NCBI RefSeq assembly: GCF_041429795.1
Contig: NZ_CP163424.1
Coordinates: forward strand, 2,792,001-2,856,000
From: Algimonas porphyrae
GTDB lineage: Bacteria; Pseudomonadota; Alphaproteobacteria; Caulobacterales; Maricaulaceae
DNA length: 64,000 nt
Direction: 5' to 3'
Under the pieces are notes generated by a model. That model was given only the letters and a program-made list of their open reading frames with translations. It did not search any database and was not told the origin of the DNA. Positions 39,691 to 49,167 of this stretch are shown in pieces. The position numbers and the translations under genes were made by a program. How positions within the stretch are numbered: position 1 is the stretch's first letter; each line of letters starts with the position of its first letter.

Positions 39691-41859
39691 ATGTCCAAAT
39701 ATCTGCTGGGTTCTGCCCAGATCGCTCTGTTGAGCATCGCTATCGCCGTTCCCGCCCATGCGCAGGACGACCGTAACTTCGCTGTCGAAGACGAAATCAT
39801 TGTCACCGGCTCCCCGCTTGCCCGCTCGATCGACGAGGCCATAACCGGTATCTCCGTCCTCTCCGGCGAAGAGCTCGAACGCCGTGTTGCCGCCAATATC
39901 GGCGAAACACTGAAAGCCGAGCCCGGCGTATCGTCAACCTTTTTCGGTGCAGGCGCGTCCCGTCCCATCATTCGGGGTCAAGGCGGCGACCGGATTCGCG
40001 TCCTGACCAACGGCGTCGGATCGATCGACGCCTCGTCCAACTCGCCTGACCATGCGGTTTCGGTCGAACCTGCTCAGGCTGAACGGATCGAAGTGCTGCG
40101 CGGCGCGTCGATCTTGCGCTATGGCAGCTCAGGCGCCGGCGGCGTCATCAATGTTCTGGATGGCCGGATCCCGACCGCCGTGCCGGAAGAGACCGAAATC
40201 GATTTCCGGATGAGCGCGACCACGGTCGACACCGGATTTGAAGCGGCGGCTTCGATTGACCAACCCCTCACCAGCAATCTTGTCTTGCATCTCGACGGCA
40301 CATTCCGCGAAGCGAATGACTACCGCATTTCCGGTTTTGCCGAGAGTGCGGCTCTGCGCGAAGAGGAGGAAGCCGAAGAGGATCATGATGGGGATCATGA
40401 TGAGGACCATGACGATGATGATCACGATGAAGACCATGACGAACATGATCATGAGGAGGACGAGCCCGAAATTCGCGATCGCCTGCCCAATAGTTTTGTC
40501 GAGACCCAGTCGGCGACCGTCGGCCTGAGCTGGATTGGCGATCGGGTCAGTTTCGGCGCCGCGCTACACCGTTACGAGTCAGATTACGGCATTCCCGGCG
40601 GCCATGAGCATGCCCATGGTGAAGACGACCATGACGAAGATCATGACGATGACGACCATGATGATGAGGACCATGACGAAGAACATGGCGAGGAAGAGGA
40701 AGAAGATATCTTCATCGGGCTGCGCCAGACCCGTTTCGACGTCAACGCCGCCCTGCAAATGGACGGCCTGTTCGAAAGCCTGAAGTTCTTTGGCGGTTAT
40801 GCCGACTATCAGCATACGGAGTTTGAAGGGCCCGGCGTTGTCGGTACGGTCTTTTCCAATGAAGGCTATGAAGGCCGGCTTGAACTTCTTCAGCGCGAAC
40901 AGGGGAACTGGTCGGCCGCCCATGGTGTCCATCTGCGCGTCCGCGACTTCTCTGCTATTGGCGAAGAAGCCTTCGTTCCACCAACAACGACGACCCAGCT
41001 GGCTGCCTATACGTTTCACAAATATGATGCGGGTCTGTTCCACCTGGAAGGCGCGGGGCGGATCGAGCAGACCAGCCAGACGAATGATGTGACAGGGTTT
41101 GAGCGGGATTTCACCGCCCTGTCCATTTCTGCCGGAGCGGATCGCCACCTCAATGACCAGATCCGTCTAGGCGGGACCATCTTCCGGACAGAACGGGCAC
41201 CATCGACCGAAGAGCTGTTCTCGAACGGTCCGCACTTGGCGACGCAGGCTTTCGAACAGGGCGATCCGACGCTAGGCAAGGAAGTCGCCACCGGGGCCGA
41301 ACTGGCTTTCCGGCACCGCGAAGCGTCCCACGCTCTGACGGTCAATCTGTTCTATACGGACTATGGCAACTATATCTTCGAACGGGCCACTGGCACGGAA
41401 GAAGATGAATTGCCCGTCTTCCAGTTCACGGCTGACGACGCGGAATTTTACGGTGTCGAAGTCCAGGGCCGACTGGATGTCTATCAGGGCAGCGCCTGGG
41501 GCATTTCGGTCGATGGTCTGGGCGAATATGTTCGCGCCAAGACGGATTCCGGCAATCTGCCACGCATCCCGCCACTGTCGGTTCTGGCCGGTATCGAAGC
41601 GGAGACAGATGCGCTGTCCCTGCGGGCCGAAGTCGACTGGGCAGATGTTCAGAACGACATCGCCGCCTTCGAGCGCAAGAGCCAGAGCTACACGCTCGTC
41701 AATCTGTTCGGTCGCTACAGCTTCGATGATCAGATCAGCTTCTCTGTCGGATTGCACAATTTGTTCGATGAAGAGGCACGCCAGCACACATCCTTCCTGA
41801 AGGATGAAGTGCCACTGCCCGGACGCAACGTGCGCTTTACTGTCAGCGCCAAGCTCTAA
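39691..41859 (+). CDS. TonB-dependent receptor with His/Asp-rich insert (ZnuD-like)
   Basis: The 722-residue outer-membrane protein has a signal peptide ending PAHA, a TonB box (DEIIVTGSPL), a plug domain (VLRGASILRYGSSGAGGVIN), a 22-strand barrel region, and the barrel end NVRFTVSAKL. Two stretches of His, Asp and Glu (about residues 228-258 and 305-340) lie in predicted outside loops. Such His-rich loops are the mark of ZnuD-type zinc receptors, which take zinc from scarce or bound sources. The small exported His-containing protein just upstream supports a zinc or similar metal. No Zur box could be shown with confidence. A bidirectional terminator follows. Confidence 0.93.
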   Translation: MSKYLLGSAQIALLSIAIAVPAHAQDDRNFAVEDEIIVTGSPLARSIDEAITGISVLSGEELERRVAANIGETLKAEPGVSSTFFGAGASRPIIRGQGGDRIRVLTNGVGSIDASSNSPDHAVSVEPAQAERIEVLRGASILRYGSSGAGGVINVLDGRIPTAVPEETEIDFRMSATTVDTGFEAAASIDQPLTSNLVLHLDGTFREANDYRISGFAESAALREEEEAEEDHDGDHDEDHDDDDHDEDHDEHDHEEDEPEIRDRLPNSFVETQSATVGLSWIGDRVSFGAALHRYESDYGIPGGHEHAHGEDDHDEDHDDDDHDDEDHDEEHGEEEEEDIFIGLRQTRFDVNAALQMDGLFESLKFFGGYADYQHTEFEGPGVVGTVFSNEGYEGRLELLQREQGNWSAAHGVHLRVRDFSAIGEEAFVPPTTTTQLAAYTFHKYDAGLFHLEGAGRIEQTSQTNDVTGFERDFTALSISAGADRHLNDQIRLGGTIFRTERAPSTEELFSNGPHLATQAFEQGDPTLGKEVATGAELAFRHREASHALTVNLFYTDYGNYIFERATGTEEDELPVFQFTADDAEFYGVEVQGRLDVYQGSAWGISVDGLGEYVRAKTDSGNLPRIPPLSVLAGIEAETDALSLRAEVDWADVQNDIAAFERKSQSYTLVNLFGRYSFDDQISFSVGLHNLFDEEARQHTSFLKDEVPLPGRNVRFTVSAKL

Positions 41860-41911
41860 TCGGCTTGGTCCACCACGGGCCCGGCCCGTCCCACTCAAGG
41901 CTGGTGTCCGG

Positions 41912-41943
41912 AACCCTCTCCCTCCCTAAAGGGAGAGGGTTTT
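41912..41943. terminator. Bidirectional terminator between TonB receptor and pyk
   Basis: AACCCTCTCCCT pairs with AGGGAGAGGGTT across a 6-base loop. TTTT follows on the plus strand, and only a short AA precedes it for the minus strand. It sits exactly between two convergent genes. Confidence 0.85.
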
Positions 41944-41946
41944 GTT

Positions 41947-43338
41947 CTACGGGATCGTATCGATCTTGAGCGTGTTGGTCGTGCCGGGAATTCCGAAGGG
42001 CACGCCGGCGCTGATGATGATGCGGTCGCCACTCTCCAGGCCGACTGCCTGCCCCAGATCGCGAATGCGTCCGAGCATGTCTTCGAAACTGGCGGGGTCC
42101 TCCGTCACGACCGGATAGCTCCCCCAGATCAGGGCGAGCCGGGCTGCAATCGCATCGTTCGGGGTCAGGCCGATAATGCGGCACGGCGGACGTTCACGCG
42201 CAATTCGCTGCACCGTCGATCCCGTGCGGGTATAGCCGAATACGGCTTTCGCATCGATCGTGCGCGCAATTGTCTTCACCGAACGCGATACCGCATCTTC
42301 GGCGCTGGCTTTGTGCGGTAATTCCGTCTGGTGGATATATTCCCACAGAATCGGATCGCCTTCCGCCGCAGCAATGATCCGGTCCATGATCGCGACTGCG
42401 GTGGCCGGATGACGCCCGACGGCCGTCTCCGCGCTCAGCATGACGCAATCCGCGCCCTGATAGATGGCCGTGGCCACATCGGATGCTTCGGCGCGGGTCG
42501 GGGTCGGCGCATCGATCATCGATTCCAGCATATGGGTGGCCACAATGACAGGCTTGCCGAGTTCGCGACCTTTCCTGATGATCCGGCGCTGCACGACAGG
42601 CACGACTTCCAGGGGCAGTTCCACGCCCAGATCGCCTCGTGCCACCATGGCCGCGTCGGCATGATGGAGAATATCGTCAAGATCATCGACGGCGGAAGGC
42701 TTTTCGATCTTCACGATGATCCCGGCCTTCTCGCCGATAATCTCCCGCGCATCGCGAACGTCCTGCGCGTTCTGGACAAAGGACAGAGCGATCCAGTCGG
42801 CCCCATGGTCCAGCGCGAAAGCCATGTCGGCCCGATCCTTGTCCGTCATCGCGCTCATCGGCAGGACCGCATTGACGACATTGATACCCTTGCGTGATTT
42901 CAGCAGCCCCGGGACATCGACCCGGGCTTCGCTGTCGCTGATCATGGTGACCTGGAGCTTGCCGTCATCGAATTTGAGAACCAGGCCGGGCTTCAGGATG
43001 GCGGTCAGTTCGCCGTGCGGGTGAACGATTTCGCCGTCTGACGCCGTATCGGTTTCCCGGATACGGATCGTGTCGCCGTAACGTAGCTCCAGACCATCAC
43101 CGAGTTCTCCGACGCGCAATTTCGGACCCTGCATGTCCGCGACGATTGCGATGGGACGCCCGCTTGCTGTCGCAATGCGGCGAATGGTTTCAATGTTGCT
43201 GCGATGGTCGTCATGACTGCCATGACTGAAGTTCAGCCGGAAGGCATCGACGCCGACCTCATGCAGCAGACGGATCGTATCGGGGGCGCGGGAGGCCGGA
43301 CCTAATGTGGCAAGAATTTTGGCAAAACGGTTTCGCAT
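41947..43338 (-). CDS. pyk: Pyruvate kinase
   Basis: The 463-residue enzyme starts MRNRFAKILATLGPASRAPD. It has AFRLNFSHGSHDDH, the catalytic Lys segment IIVKIEKPSAVDD, MVARGDLGVELPLE, and the VATHMLESMIDAPTPTRAE signature. Pyruvate kinase converts phosphoenolpyruvate and ADP to pyruvate and ATP, the last step of glycolysis. Length is normal. It stands alone and converges with the TonB receptor. Confidence 0.97.
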   Translation of the reverse strand: MRNRFAKILATLGPASRAPDTIRLLHEVGVDAFRLNFSHGSHDDHRSNIETIRRIATASGRPIAIVADMQGPKLRVGELGDGLELRYGDTIRIRETDTASDGEIVHPHGELTAILKPGLVLKFDDGKLQVTMISDSEARVDVPGLLKSRKGINVVNAVLPMSAMTDKDRADMAFALDHGADWIALSFVQNAQDVRDAREIIGEKAGIIVKIEKPSAVDDLDDILHHADAAMVARGDLGVELPLEVVPVVQRRIIRKGRELGKPVIVATHMLESMIDAPTPTRAEASDVATAIYQGADCVMLSAETAVGRHPATAVAIMDRIIAAAEGDPILWEYIHQTELPHKASAEDAVSRSVKTIARTIDAKAVFGYTRTGSTVQRIARERPPCRIIGLTPNDAIAARLALIWGSYPVVTEDPASFEDMLGRIRDLGQAVGLESGDRIIISAGVPFGIPGTTNTLKIDTIP

Positions 43339-43492
43339 GCCCTCTGACTAGCGAAGACAGCGCTGTCATGCACCTGAAATCTGCGATTCACCGTAAAGAG
43401 CCTCGCCAAGCCCGATGCAAACGGCACTTAGAGCGAACCCGCGGCTCCCTAACGGCTTTGATCAGAGATCTCTTCAGGACACAGCTGCCGCG

Positions 43493-44191
43493 CTAACAGC
43501 GCGAATTGGGCAGAGTCAGCGTCTGACCGATTTTGATGGCGAAATCCGCGCCGATCCCATTGGCGTTCATGATCTCACCGATCGGCGTGCAGAGACGGCG
43601 CGACAGGGAATAGATCGTATCACCTGGCTGCACCGTATAGCTGCGGGCAGTCGGCGCCGTCACAGGGGTCGCGCTGGGTGCCGCGACCTGCGGTGCCGGC
43701 GCTGGCAAGGGTGCCGGTGCGGAATGATCGCCCACAATCACGTTCTGCGCATAATCATAATTCACTTCGCGCGGACCGCCCGTTTGCGGTGGCATCACAA
43801 GAGGTTGCGGCGCAGTGTATGTCGGTGCTGGTTGTGCGGGAGCTGGGCTTGGCGCTGACCCTGCCGCTTCGGCCTCTTCCGCCATCAGGATCGCATAGCC
43901 CGGCGTGCCGATCATGGCATCGGCATTATAGGCCTCTTCCGTCGGGGAGGCAGGCTGAACCGCATTGGAGGCGGACATGACGGGTGACGGTCGCCTGTCG
44001 GACGTCGCTTGAGGCGTCGAGCTCGGCGCGGGCGGGGTCGCATCGGCCAGCACCAGCGTTTCCGGCGTCTGATATTTCGATGAATACTGATAGTTCGGGT
44101 TTTCCTGCACGGTCGAACAGGCGGTCAGAAGAAGCAATCCCGCGAAGGTTGCTGGAAGGGCGTGTTTCGTCTTGATCTGGCGTTCGGACAT
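43493..44191 (-). CDS. LysM-domain lipoprotein
   Basis: The ATG at 44191 has a GAGGAGAG site. The protein begins with a lipoprotein signal (FAGLLLLTAC), so it is lipid-anchored at Cys25. The middle is a long low-complexity part rich in Pro, Ala and Ser. The last 45 residues form a LysM domain (YTVQPGDTIYSLSRRLC, then IKIGQTLTLPN), which binds peptidoglycan. The 232 residues thus link a membrane to the wall. It is probably an envelope-spanning spacer or a M23-type partner without the peptidase domain. The frame is open further upstream, but that part overlaps the divergent hydrolase gene. Confidence 0.9.
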   Translation of the reverse strand: MSERQIKTKHALPATFAGLLLLTACSTVQENPNYQYSSKYQTPETLVLADATPPAPSSTPQATSDRRPSPVMSASNAVQPASPTEEAYNADAMIGTPGYAILMAEEAEAAGSAPSPAPAQPAPTYTAPQPLVMPPQTGGPREVNYDYAQNVIVGDHSAPAPLPAPAPQVAAPSATPVTAPTARSYTVQPGDTIYSLSRRLCTPIGEIMNANGIGADFAIKIGQTLTLPNSRC

Positions 44192-44308
44192 GGCTGTCTC
44201 TCCTCGGATTCGCCGGAAAGACTGCGCGAATAGAGTCAATTTTCGGTTAAGGTGGTCTTTCCCAGGCCCGCCGATCAGGCTATCGGACCCGCCAGACATG
44301 AGGATTCC

Positions 44309-45049
44309 ATGACAACCATCACGACCCAAACGTTCGACTATCAGGACGGCGAGACCAACTGTGTCGGCTACCTGGCCTATGATGAGGCGGTGACCAGCGC
44401 CCGACCCGCCGTTCTGGTCAACCATGCCTGGTCGGGCCGGGATGATTTCGCCGAAGGCGTCGCCGTGCAGATGGCGGCCTTGGGCTATGTCGGTATCGCG
44501 CTCGACAATTACGGTGGCGGCGTTCGCCCCGAAACGGTCGACGAGAAGATGGCGCTGATGGGCCCGCTCAAGGAAGATCGTCAGGCGCTGTTGAGGCGCC
44601 TCAAAGCAGGCTATGACGCTGCTGCAGCCATGGACCGGGTCGATGGGAACGCGATGGCGGTTGTCGGCTTCTGCTTTGGCGGTCTCTGCACGCTGGACAT
44701 GGCGCGCGCCGGGCTCGATTTGAAAGCCGCCATCTCCTATCACGGTCTGCTGGACGCTCCGGAACATCAGGGCGGCGGTATCAAGGCCGACATACTAGCC
44801 TGCCATGGCTGGGACGATCCCATGGTCCCGGCTGAGCAAGTCGTTGCCTTTGGCGAGGAAATGGTTGCGGCAGGGTGCGACTGGACGCTGATGGCTTTCG
44901 GGAACACCAAGCATGCCTTCATGGTGCCGGAAGCGAACGACGCCGATCTCGGCCTGAAATATAATAAGACGGCGGCGGATCAGAGCTGGGCTGCAACGTT
45001 CGATCTGCTGCGCAAGCATTTCGAGATGCACGGAACGGACACGGCATAG
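44309..45049 (+). CDS. Dienelactone hydrolase family protein
   Basis: The ATG at 44309 follows a GAGGA site. The 246-residue alpha/beta hydrolase has the DLH nucleophile Cys in GFCFGGLC, the Asp in CHGWDDPMVP and the His in TKHAFMVPE. Family members open lactone rings or cleave small esters. No aromatic degradation genes are nearby, so the substrate is open. An RNase D coding frame begins within about 20 bases of its stop. Confidence 0.92.
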   Translation: MTTITTQTFDYQDGETNCVGYLAYDEAVTSARPAVLVNHAWSGRDDFAEGVAVQMAALGYVGIALDNYGGGVRPETVDEKMALMGPLKEDRQALLRRLKAGYDAAAAMDRVDGNAMAVVGFCFGGLCTLDMARAGLDLKAAISYHGLLDAPEHQGGGIKADILACHGWDDPMVPAEQVVAFGEEMVAAGCDWTLMAFGNTKHAFMVPEANDADLGLKYNKTAADQSWAATFDLLRKHFEMHGTDTA

Positions 45050-45066
45050 CCCAAGACCCCGACATC

Positions 45067-46218
45067 ATTGTCATCCGCGACACGGAGGCGCTCGCAGCGT
45101 TTTGCGAGGCCGCGCGCGAGCATGACTTCGTCTGTCTCGACACGGAGTTCATGCGCGAGACGACCTTCTATTCCATTCTCTGCCTGATCCAGATGGCCAC
45201 ACCGGATGATGAGGTCATTATCGACCCTCTGGCGGACGGGATCGATCTGTCGCCTTTCGTCGATCTGCTGATGGACGCGGAACTGGTGAAGGTCATGCAT
45301 GCCGCGCGGCAGGACATGGAGATTTTCTACGAGCTCTGCGATCACCACGTGCCCGGTCCGATCTTCGACACGCAGGTGGCGGCCATGGCTGCGGGCTTCG
45401 GCGACAGCGTCGGTTATGGCGGTCTGGTCAAGGGTCGGCTTGGCATCAGTCTCGACAAGGGCGCGCGCTTTACCGACTGGTCGCGGCGGCCCTTATCGGA
45501 CAAGCAACTCGCCTATGCGCTGGCGGATGTGACCCATTTGCGCGACCTCTTCCCGCCCTTGGTCGACGAGCTTGAAGATAGCGGACGCCTGCCTTGGGTC
45601 ATGGAGGAGATGGCACCGCAGATGGATGAAGCGCTTTACGCCTTCGATCCGGAAGATGCCTGGCAGCGCCTGAAGATCCGAAATCCTCGCAAGCCCTACC
45701 TGGCTGCCCTGCGCGCCGCTGCCGCCTGGCGCGAGGAACAGGCGATCGAACGCGACGTGCCGCGTCGCCGCGTCCTCAAAGATGATGCGATCTACGATCT
45801 GGCAACGCAGAAACCCCGCACGCTGGACGCGCTCGGCAAGCTGCGCGGCATTCCGCGCGGATTCGAGCGCTCCAAAGCCGCAAAGAGCCTGATCGCGCGC
45901 ATCAATACGGCACTCGACAACGCGGACGATTATGCCCCGCACGTGCCAAAGCCGATGGCCATGCCGCCCAATCTCGGCCCGCGCATCGAAATGCTGAAAA
46001 CGCTACTGCGCCTGAGAACAGAAGTGCACGGCATAGCGCCGCGTCTTGTCGCCAATGCGCGCGACATCGACCAACTTGCCGCCTTTGCTGACAAGGCCGA
46101 CGTCGCGGCTCTCAAGGGTTGGCGACGCGAGGTGTTCGGCGAGGATGCGCTGGCGCTTCTACGTGGCGACATCGGCTTGCGTCTCGACGGCGAGCATGTC
46201 GTGGCGGATCGCTTCTGA
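45067..46218 (+). CDS. rnd: Ribonuclease D, unusual start codon
   Basis: The product has the DEDD exonuclease motifs, with LDTEF as first motif (IVIRDTEALAAFCEAAREHD precedes it), ARQDME as second, and YALADVTHL as third. An HRDC-like domain follows. RNase D trims tRNA 3' ends. The first ATG (45151) lies after the DTE motif, and between the upstream in-frame TAA and that ATG there is no ATG, GTG or TTG in frame. I placed the start at the ATT at 45067; ATC at 45064 or 45073 is equally possible. Starting at 45151 would remove a catalytic motif. About 383 residues, normal for the family. Confidence 0.85.
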   Translation: MVIRDTEALAAFCEAAREHDFVCLDTEFMRETTFYSILCLIQMATPDDEVIIDPLADGIDLSPFVDLLMDAELVKVMHAARQDMEIFYELCDHHVPGPIFDTQVAAMAAGFGDSVGYGGLVKGRLGISLDKGARFTDWSRRPLSDKQLAYALADVTHLRDLFPPLVDELEDSGRLPWVMEEMAPQMDEALYAFDPEDAWQRLKIRNPRKPYLAALRAAAAWREEQAIERDVPRRRVLKDDAIYDLATQKPRTLDALGKLRGIPRGFERSKAAKSLIARINTALDNADDYAPHVPKPMAMPPNLGPRIEMLKTLLRLRTEVHGIAPRLVANARDIDQLAAFADKADVAALKGWRREVFGEDALALLRGDIGLRLDGEHVVADRF

Positions 46219-46246
46219 CCCCTCTCTCCCTTACGGGAAAAGGCAT

Positions 46247-46861
46247 GTGCTGAACATCCTCTACCACGATCCCGATCTTCTCTTCGTCGACAAGCCTGCG
46301 GGCCTGCTCTCCGTTCCCGGCAAGACGGAACCTGACTGCGTCGAGGCCCGCCTGCGAACGCAATATCCCGAAGCGCTGACCGTTCACCGGCTCGACATGG
46401 CGACATCCGGCGTCATGGTGTTTGCGCGCAACAAGGCGGCGCAACGCCATCTCGGCCTGCAGTTCGAGCGGCGGCATCTGGCCAAGACCTATATTGCAGT
46501 CGTAGACGGTATCGTCGCGGCGAATGAGGGCCATATCGACCTGCCGCTACGCGCCGACTGGCCGAACAGGCCGCTGCAAATGGTCTGTCACGAACAGGGC
46601 CGACCGAGCCAGACCGACTGGCGCGTCTTGGAGCGAATGAGCGACAAAACCCGGCTTGAACTTACCCCGCTGACGGGCCGGAGCCATCAGCTGCGCGTTC
46701 ATCTCCAGGCTATCGGACATGTCATCCTCGGCGATGAATTCTACGCCTATGGCAATGCACTGGCTGCCAGCGAGCGCCTTTTGCTGCATGCTCATCGTTT
46801 GAGCCTGTTCAAACCGACAGGCGGCGAGCGGGTTACGATTGAGAGCCCGGTTCCCTTCTAG
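46247..46861 (+). CDS. RluA-family pseudouridine synthase
   Basis: The GTG at 46247 has an AAAAGG site. The 204-residue product has the family signature with the catalytic Asp in VHRLDMATSGVMVFA, then KTYIAVVDG and LTGRSHQLRVHL. There is no S4 domain and the length is short, which matches the RluA type that modifies 23S rRNA position 746 and tRNA position 32 in E. coli. Exact target here is unproven. It follows rnd on the same strand by 28 bases, making an RNA-processing pair. Confidence 0.92.
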   Translation: MLNILYHDPDLLFVDKPAGLLSVPGKTEPDCVEARLRTQYPEALTVHRLDMATSGVMVFARNKAAQRHLGLQFERRHLAKTYIAVVDGIVAANEGHIDLPLRADWPNRPLQMVCHEQGRPSQTDWRVLERMSDKTRLELTPLTGRSHQLRVHLQAIGHVILGDEFYAYGNALAASERLLLHAHRLSLFKPTGGERVTIESPVPF

Positions 46862-46869
46862 GAGACATT

Positions 46870-47280
46870 ATGAAACGCCTTGCCTTGATCGCTGCCTTCG
46901 CCCTCGCGGCCTGTAGCGCCGCTGATACGTCACCCAGCCCGGACGCCGTCTCGACGCCGGACGTGAGTGAAGCACCCGCCCCGATCGGCGCCTATATGAT
47001 CGTTCAGGGCAAGGATTACGCGCCGGGGTCTCTCGGCCCCTATGCCGCTGCCCTCCCGCCCATCTATGCCAAATATGGCGGACGCTATGTGGCATTCGAA
47101 ACCGATATCGACGTGGCCGAAGGTGGTAGCGACTATAGCGCCGTCATCATCAGTGCCTGGCCGAGCAAAACCGCGGCCCGCGCTTTCTGGGACTCACCGG
47201 AATATCGCGAAGCGATCAAGTTGCGCGAAGGCATCGGCACGTTCGACGTGGTGATCGTCGGGGCACTGCCGACCCAATAA
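46870..47280 (+). CDS. DUF1330 lipoprotein
   Basis: The 136-residue protein starts MKRLALIAAFALAACSAAD, a lipoprotein signal with LAAC as lipobox. A Pro/Ser/Ala linker leads to a DUF1330 ferredoxin-like domain (YMIVQGKDYAPGSLGPYA, then YVAFETDIDV, then SPEYREAIKLREG). An AGGAGAC site lies just before the ATG, 8 bases after the pseudouridine synthase stop. DUF1330 proteins are small dimers of unknown activity, and a lipid-anchored one is uncommon. The palindromic repeat copy 2 follows directly. Confidence 0.9.
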   Translation: MKRLALIAAFALAACSAADTSPSPDAVSTPDVSEAPAPIGAYMIVQGKDYAPGSLGPYAAALPPIYAKYGGRYVAFETDIDVAEGGSDYSAVIISAWPSKTAARAFWDSPEYREAIKLREGIGTFDVVIVGALPTQ

Positions 47281-47287
47281 AAACTGT

Positions 47288-47378
47288 CCGCTTTCGCTGA
47301 CTTGATCGGCGAACCCATTACCAACCCTTTCAACTGGATGAACCGACAGGAGATGGGCAGGCCGATCAAGTCGGCCTG
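47288..47378. repeat. Palindromic dispersed repeat, copy 2
   Basis: It has the same layout as the element at 9484-9576: CTGACTTGATCGGC and GCCGATCAAGTCGG as outer arms, CCCAT and ATGGG as inner arms, and CCAACCC in the loop. It lies between the DUF1330 stop and the photolyase stop, in a convergent gap, where it may also act as a transcription barrier. Confidence 0.8.
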
Positions 47379-47397
47379 AGCAAGTCTTTCTTATTAG

Positions 47398-48945
47398 CTA
47401 CAAATAGTCTTCGGCATGGCTGGGCGTGAGCGATTTGAGCACATCATCGGCGCGAGCCCGTAGTGCCGCCTTCGTCTCATCATCCATCCTGTCGAGATTG
47501 CGGTAAACCATGTTCAGCCGGGGATTACCGCGCAGCCTGTCCTCATTGCGCATGTGGAAATCCCAGTAGAGTGAGTTGAACGGGCAGGCGTCTGCTTCGA
47601 TGCGCTTGCTGACCTTGTAGCGGCAGTCCTTGCAGTAATCGCTCATGCGGTTGATGTAGCTGCCGGACGCAGCATAAGGCTTTGACCCCAGCAGGCCGCC
47701 ATCGCCGAACTGACTCATGCCGAGCGTATTGGGCAGCTCGACCCATTCAAACGCATCCGCATAGACGGCCAGATACCATTCATGGACCTTGAACGGGTCG
47801 ATCCCGGCGATAAGCGCGAAATTCCCCGTCACCATCAGACGCTGAATATGATGGGCATAGGCATGGTCGATGGTCTGACCGATCGTCTGGCTGAGGCAGT
47901 TCATATCTGTCTCGCCGGTCCAGTAGAAATCCGGCAGATAGCGGCGATTGCCGAAGAAATTCTCGTCGATGTAATCCGGCATTTTCAGAAAATAGATGCC
48001 GCGCACATATTCGCGCCATCCGATGATCTGCCGGATATAGCCTTCCGCCGCATTGAGCGGTGCCTTACCCGCCCGGTAGGCCGCTTCGACGGCCCGGCAG
48101 ACTTCGAGCGGTCGCAGCAACCCGCTATTGAGATAGAAGCCGATCAGGGAGTGAAACATGAACGGCTCGCCAACGACCATGGCATCCTGAAAATCGCCGA
48201 AGCAGTTCAGTCGGTTATCGATGAAATGCTGCAGCGCGGTCAGGGCATCGTCGCGCGTGACGGCCCAGTCAAAAGCTTCGTCTGAACCGAAGCGGTCAGG
48301 AAATTCCGCCCTGATCATATCGATCACCGATGCCGTGATGGCGTCAGGCGGGTATTTGGGGGCGTCCGGATAATCCATACCGCCTTTGGGCGGCTTACGG
48401 TTTTCCTTGTCATAGTTCCACTGACCGCCTTCTGGCGTCTCGCCATCCATCAGCAGACCCGTCTTGCGGCGCATATCGCGGTAGAAATATTCCATGCGGA
48501 GTTGCTTGCGGCCCTCGGCCCAGTCCGCAAATTCATCCGGCGTGCTGATGAAACGATCATCCAGCGTAATGGTTACGCGCCGGTCGAACATTTCCTCCCA
48601 GCTTTTCACGACTTCCTGTACGCGCCAGTTGCCTGGCTGACAGACCATGATGTCGGCAATATCGTGACGGTCCAGGGCTCGCCCCACTTCAGCCGTGAAA
48701 CTCTGGCGATTGTCGGGATCGGTCAGCATGACATAATCGACCTGCCAGCCATCATCGCGTAACGCCGCCGCAAAATGACGCATGGCGGAGAAGAGAAAGA
48801 TCAGTTTCTTGCGGTGATGCGGGACTGTGTCCGCTTCGTCCCGGACTTCCACCATCAGAATGCGCGCTGCCGCCTTGTCGGCGAACTGCAGGGCCGACAG
48901 ATCATGCGACAGATGGTCGGCGAATATGGGAATAAGGGTCGTCAT
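47398..48945 (-). CDS. FeS-type photolyase/cryptochrome (FeS-BCP class)
   Basis: From the ATG at 48945 the protein has 515 residues. The N-terminal alpha/beta domain begins [20 protein letters not shown]. The FAD-binding half shows [36 protein letters not shown] and [20 protein letters not shown]. Cys residues in NCLSQ, YCKDCRY and ACPF match the four ligands of the 4Fe-4S cluster of the PhrB/CryB class. Known members repair (6-4) photoproducts with blue light or serve as photoreceptors. The longer open frame upstream is antisense to the DUF2256 gene and not coding. DUF2256 and an SDR are divergent neighbours, a usual context. Confidence 0.95.
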   Translation of the reverse strand: MTTLIPIFADHLSHDLSALQFADKAAARILMVEVRDEADTVPHHRKKLIFLFSAMRHFAAALRDDGWQVDYVMLTDPDNRQSFTAEVGRALDRHDIADIMVCQPGNWRVQEVVKSWEEMFDRRVTITLDDRFISTPDEFADWAEGRKQLRMEYFYRDMRRKTGLLMDGETPEGGQWNYDKENRKPPKGGMDYPDAPKYPPDAITASVIDMIRAEFPDRFGSDEAFDWAVTRDDALTALQHFIDNRLNCFGDFQDAMVVGEPFMFHSLIGFYLNSGLLRPLEVCRAVEAAYRAGKAPLNAAEGYIRQIIGWREYVRGIYFLKMPDYIDENFFGNRRYLPDFYWTGETDMNCLSQTIGQTIDHAYAHHIQRLMVTGNFALIAGIDPFKVHEWYLAVYADAFEWVELPNTLGMSQFGDGGLLGSKPYAASGSYINRMSDYCKDCRYKVSKRIEADACPFNSLYWDFHMRNEDRLRGNPRLNMVYRNLDRMDDETKAALRARADDVLKSLTPSHAEDYL

Positions 48946-49002
48946 GGACTGATTACGCAGACACGCCCCCAACCGTTTCACCTCACCCGCCGTAACCAGC
49001 CT

Positions 49003-49167
49003 GTGAGCAAGAGCAATAAATCCTACCTTCCCGTCAAGGCTTGCGCGACCTGCGGACGTCCGTTTAGCTGGCGCAAGAAGTGGGCGCGTTGCTGGAACGA
49101 TGTGAAATATTGTTCCGAGCGCTGCCGCCGTACCAAACCCCAATCCGAGGCACGCCATGCTGGATAG
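49003..49167 (+). CDS. DUF2256 zinc-finger-like protein
   Basis: The GTG at 49003 gives 54 residues with [19 protein letters not shown] and YCSERCRR, the DUF2256 pattern of two Cys pairs. The gene is often found beside cryptochrome/photolyase genes, as here. It overlaps the next gene by 11 bases, so the two are coupled. Function unknown, but a small zinc protein acting with the photolyase group is likely. Confidence 0.88.
   Translation: MSKSNKSYLPVKACATCGRPFSWRKKWARCWNDVKYCSERCRRTKPQSEARHAG

Noticed and set aside
40380-40710. His/Asp-coding repeats as a CRISPR or tandem-repeat array
   Set aside because: The CATGACGA-type repeats are codons for His-Asp-Glu loops of the TonB receptor. There is no repeat-spacer pattern.
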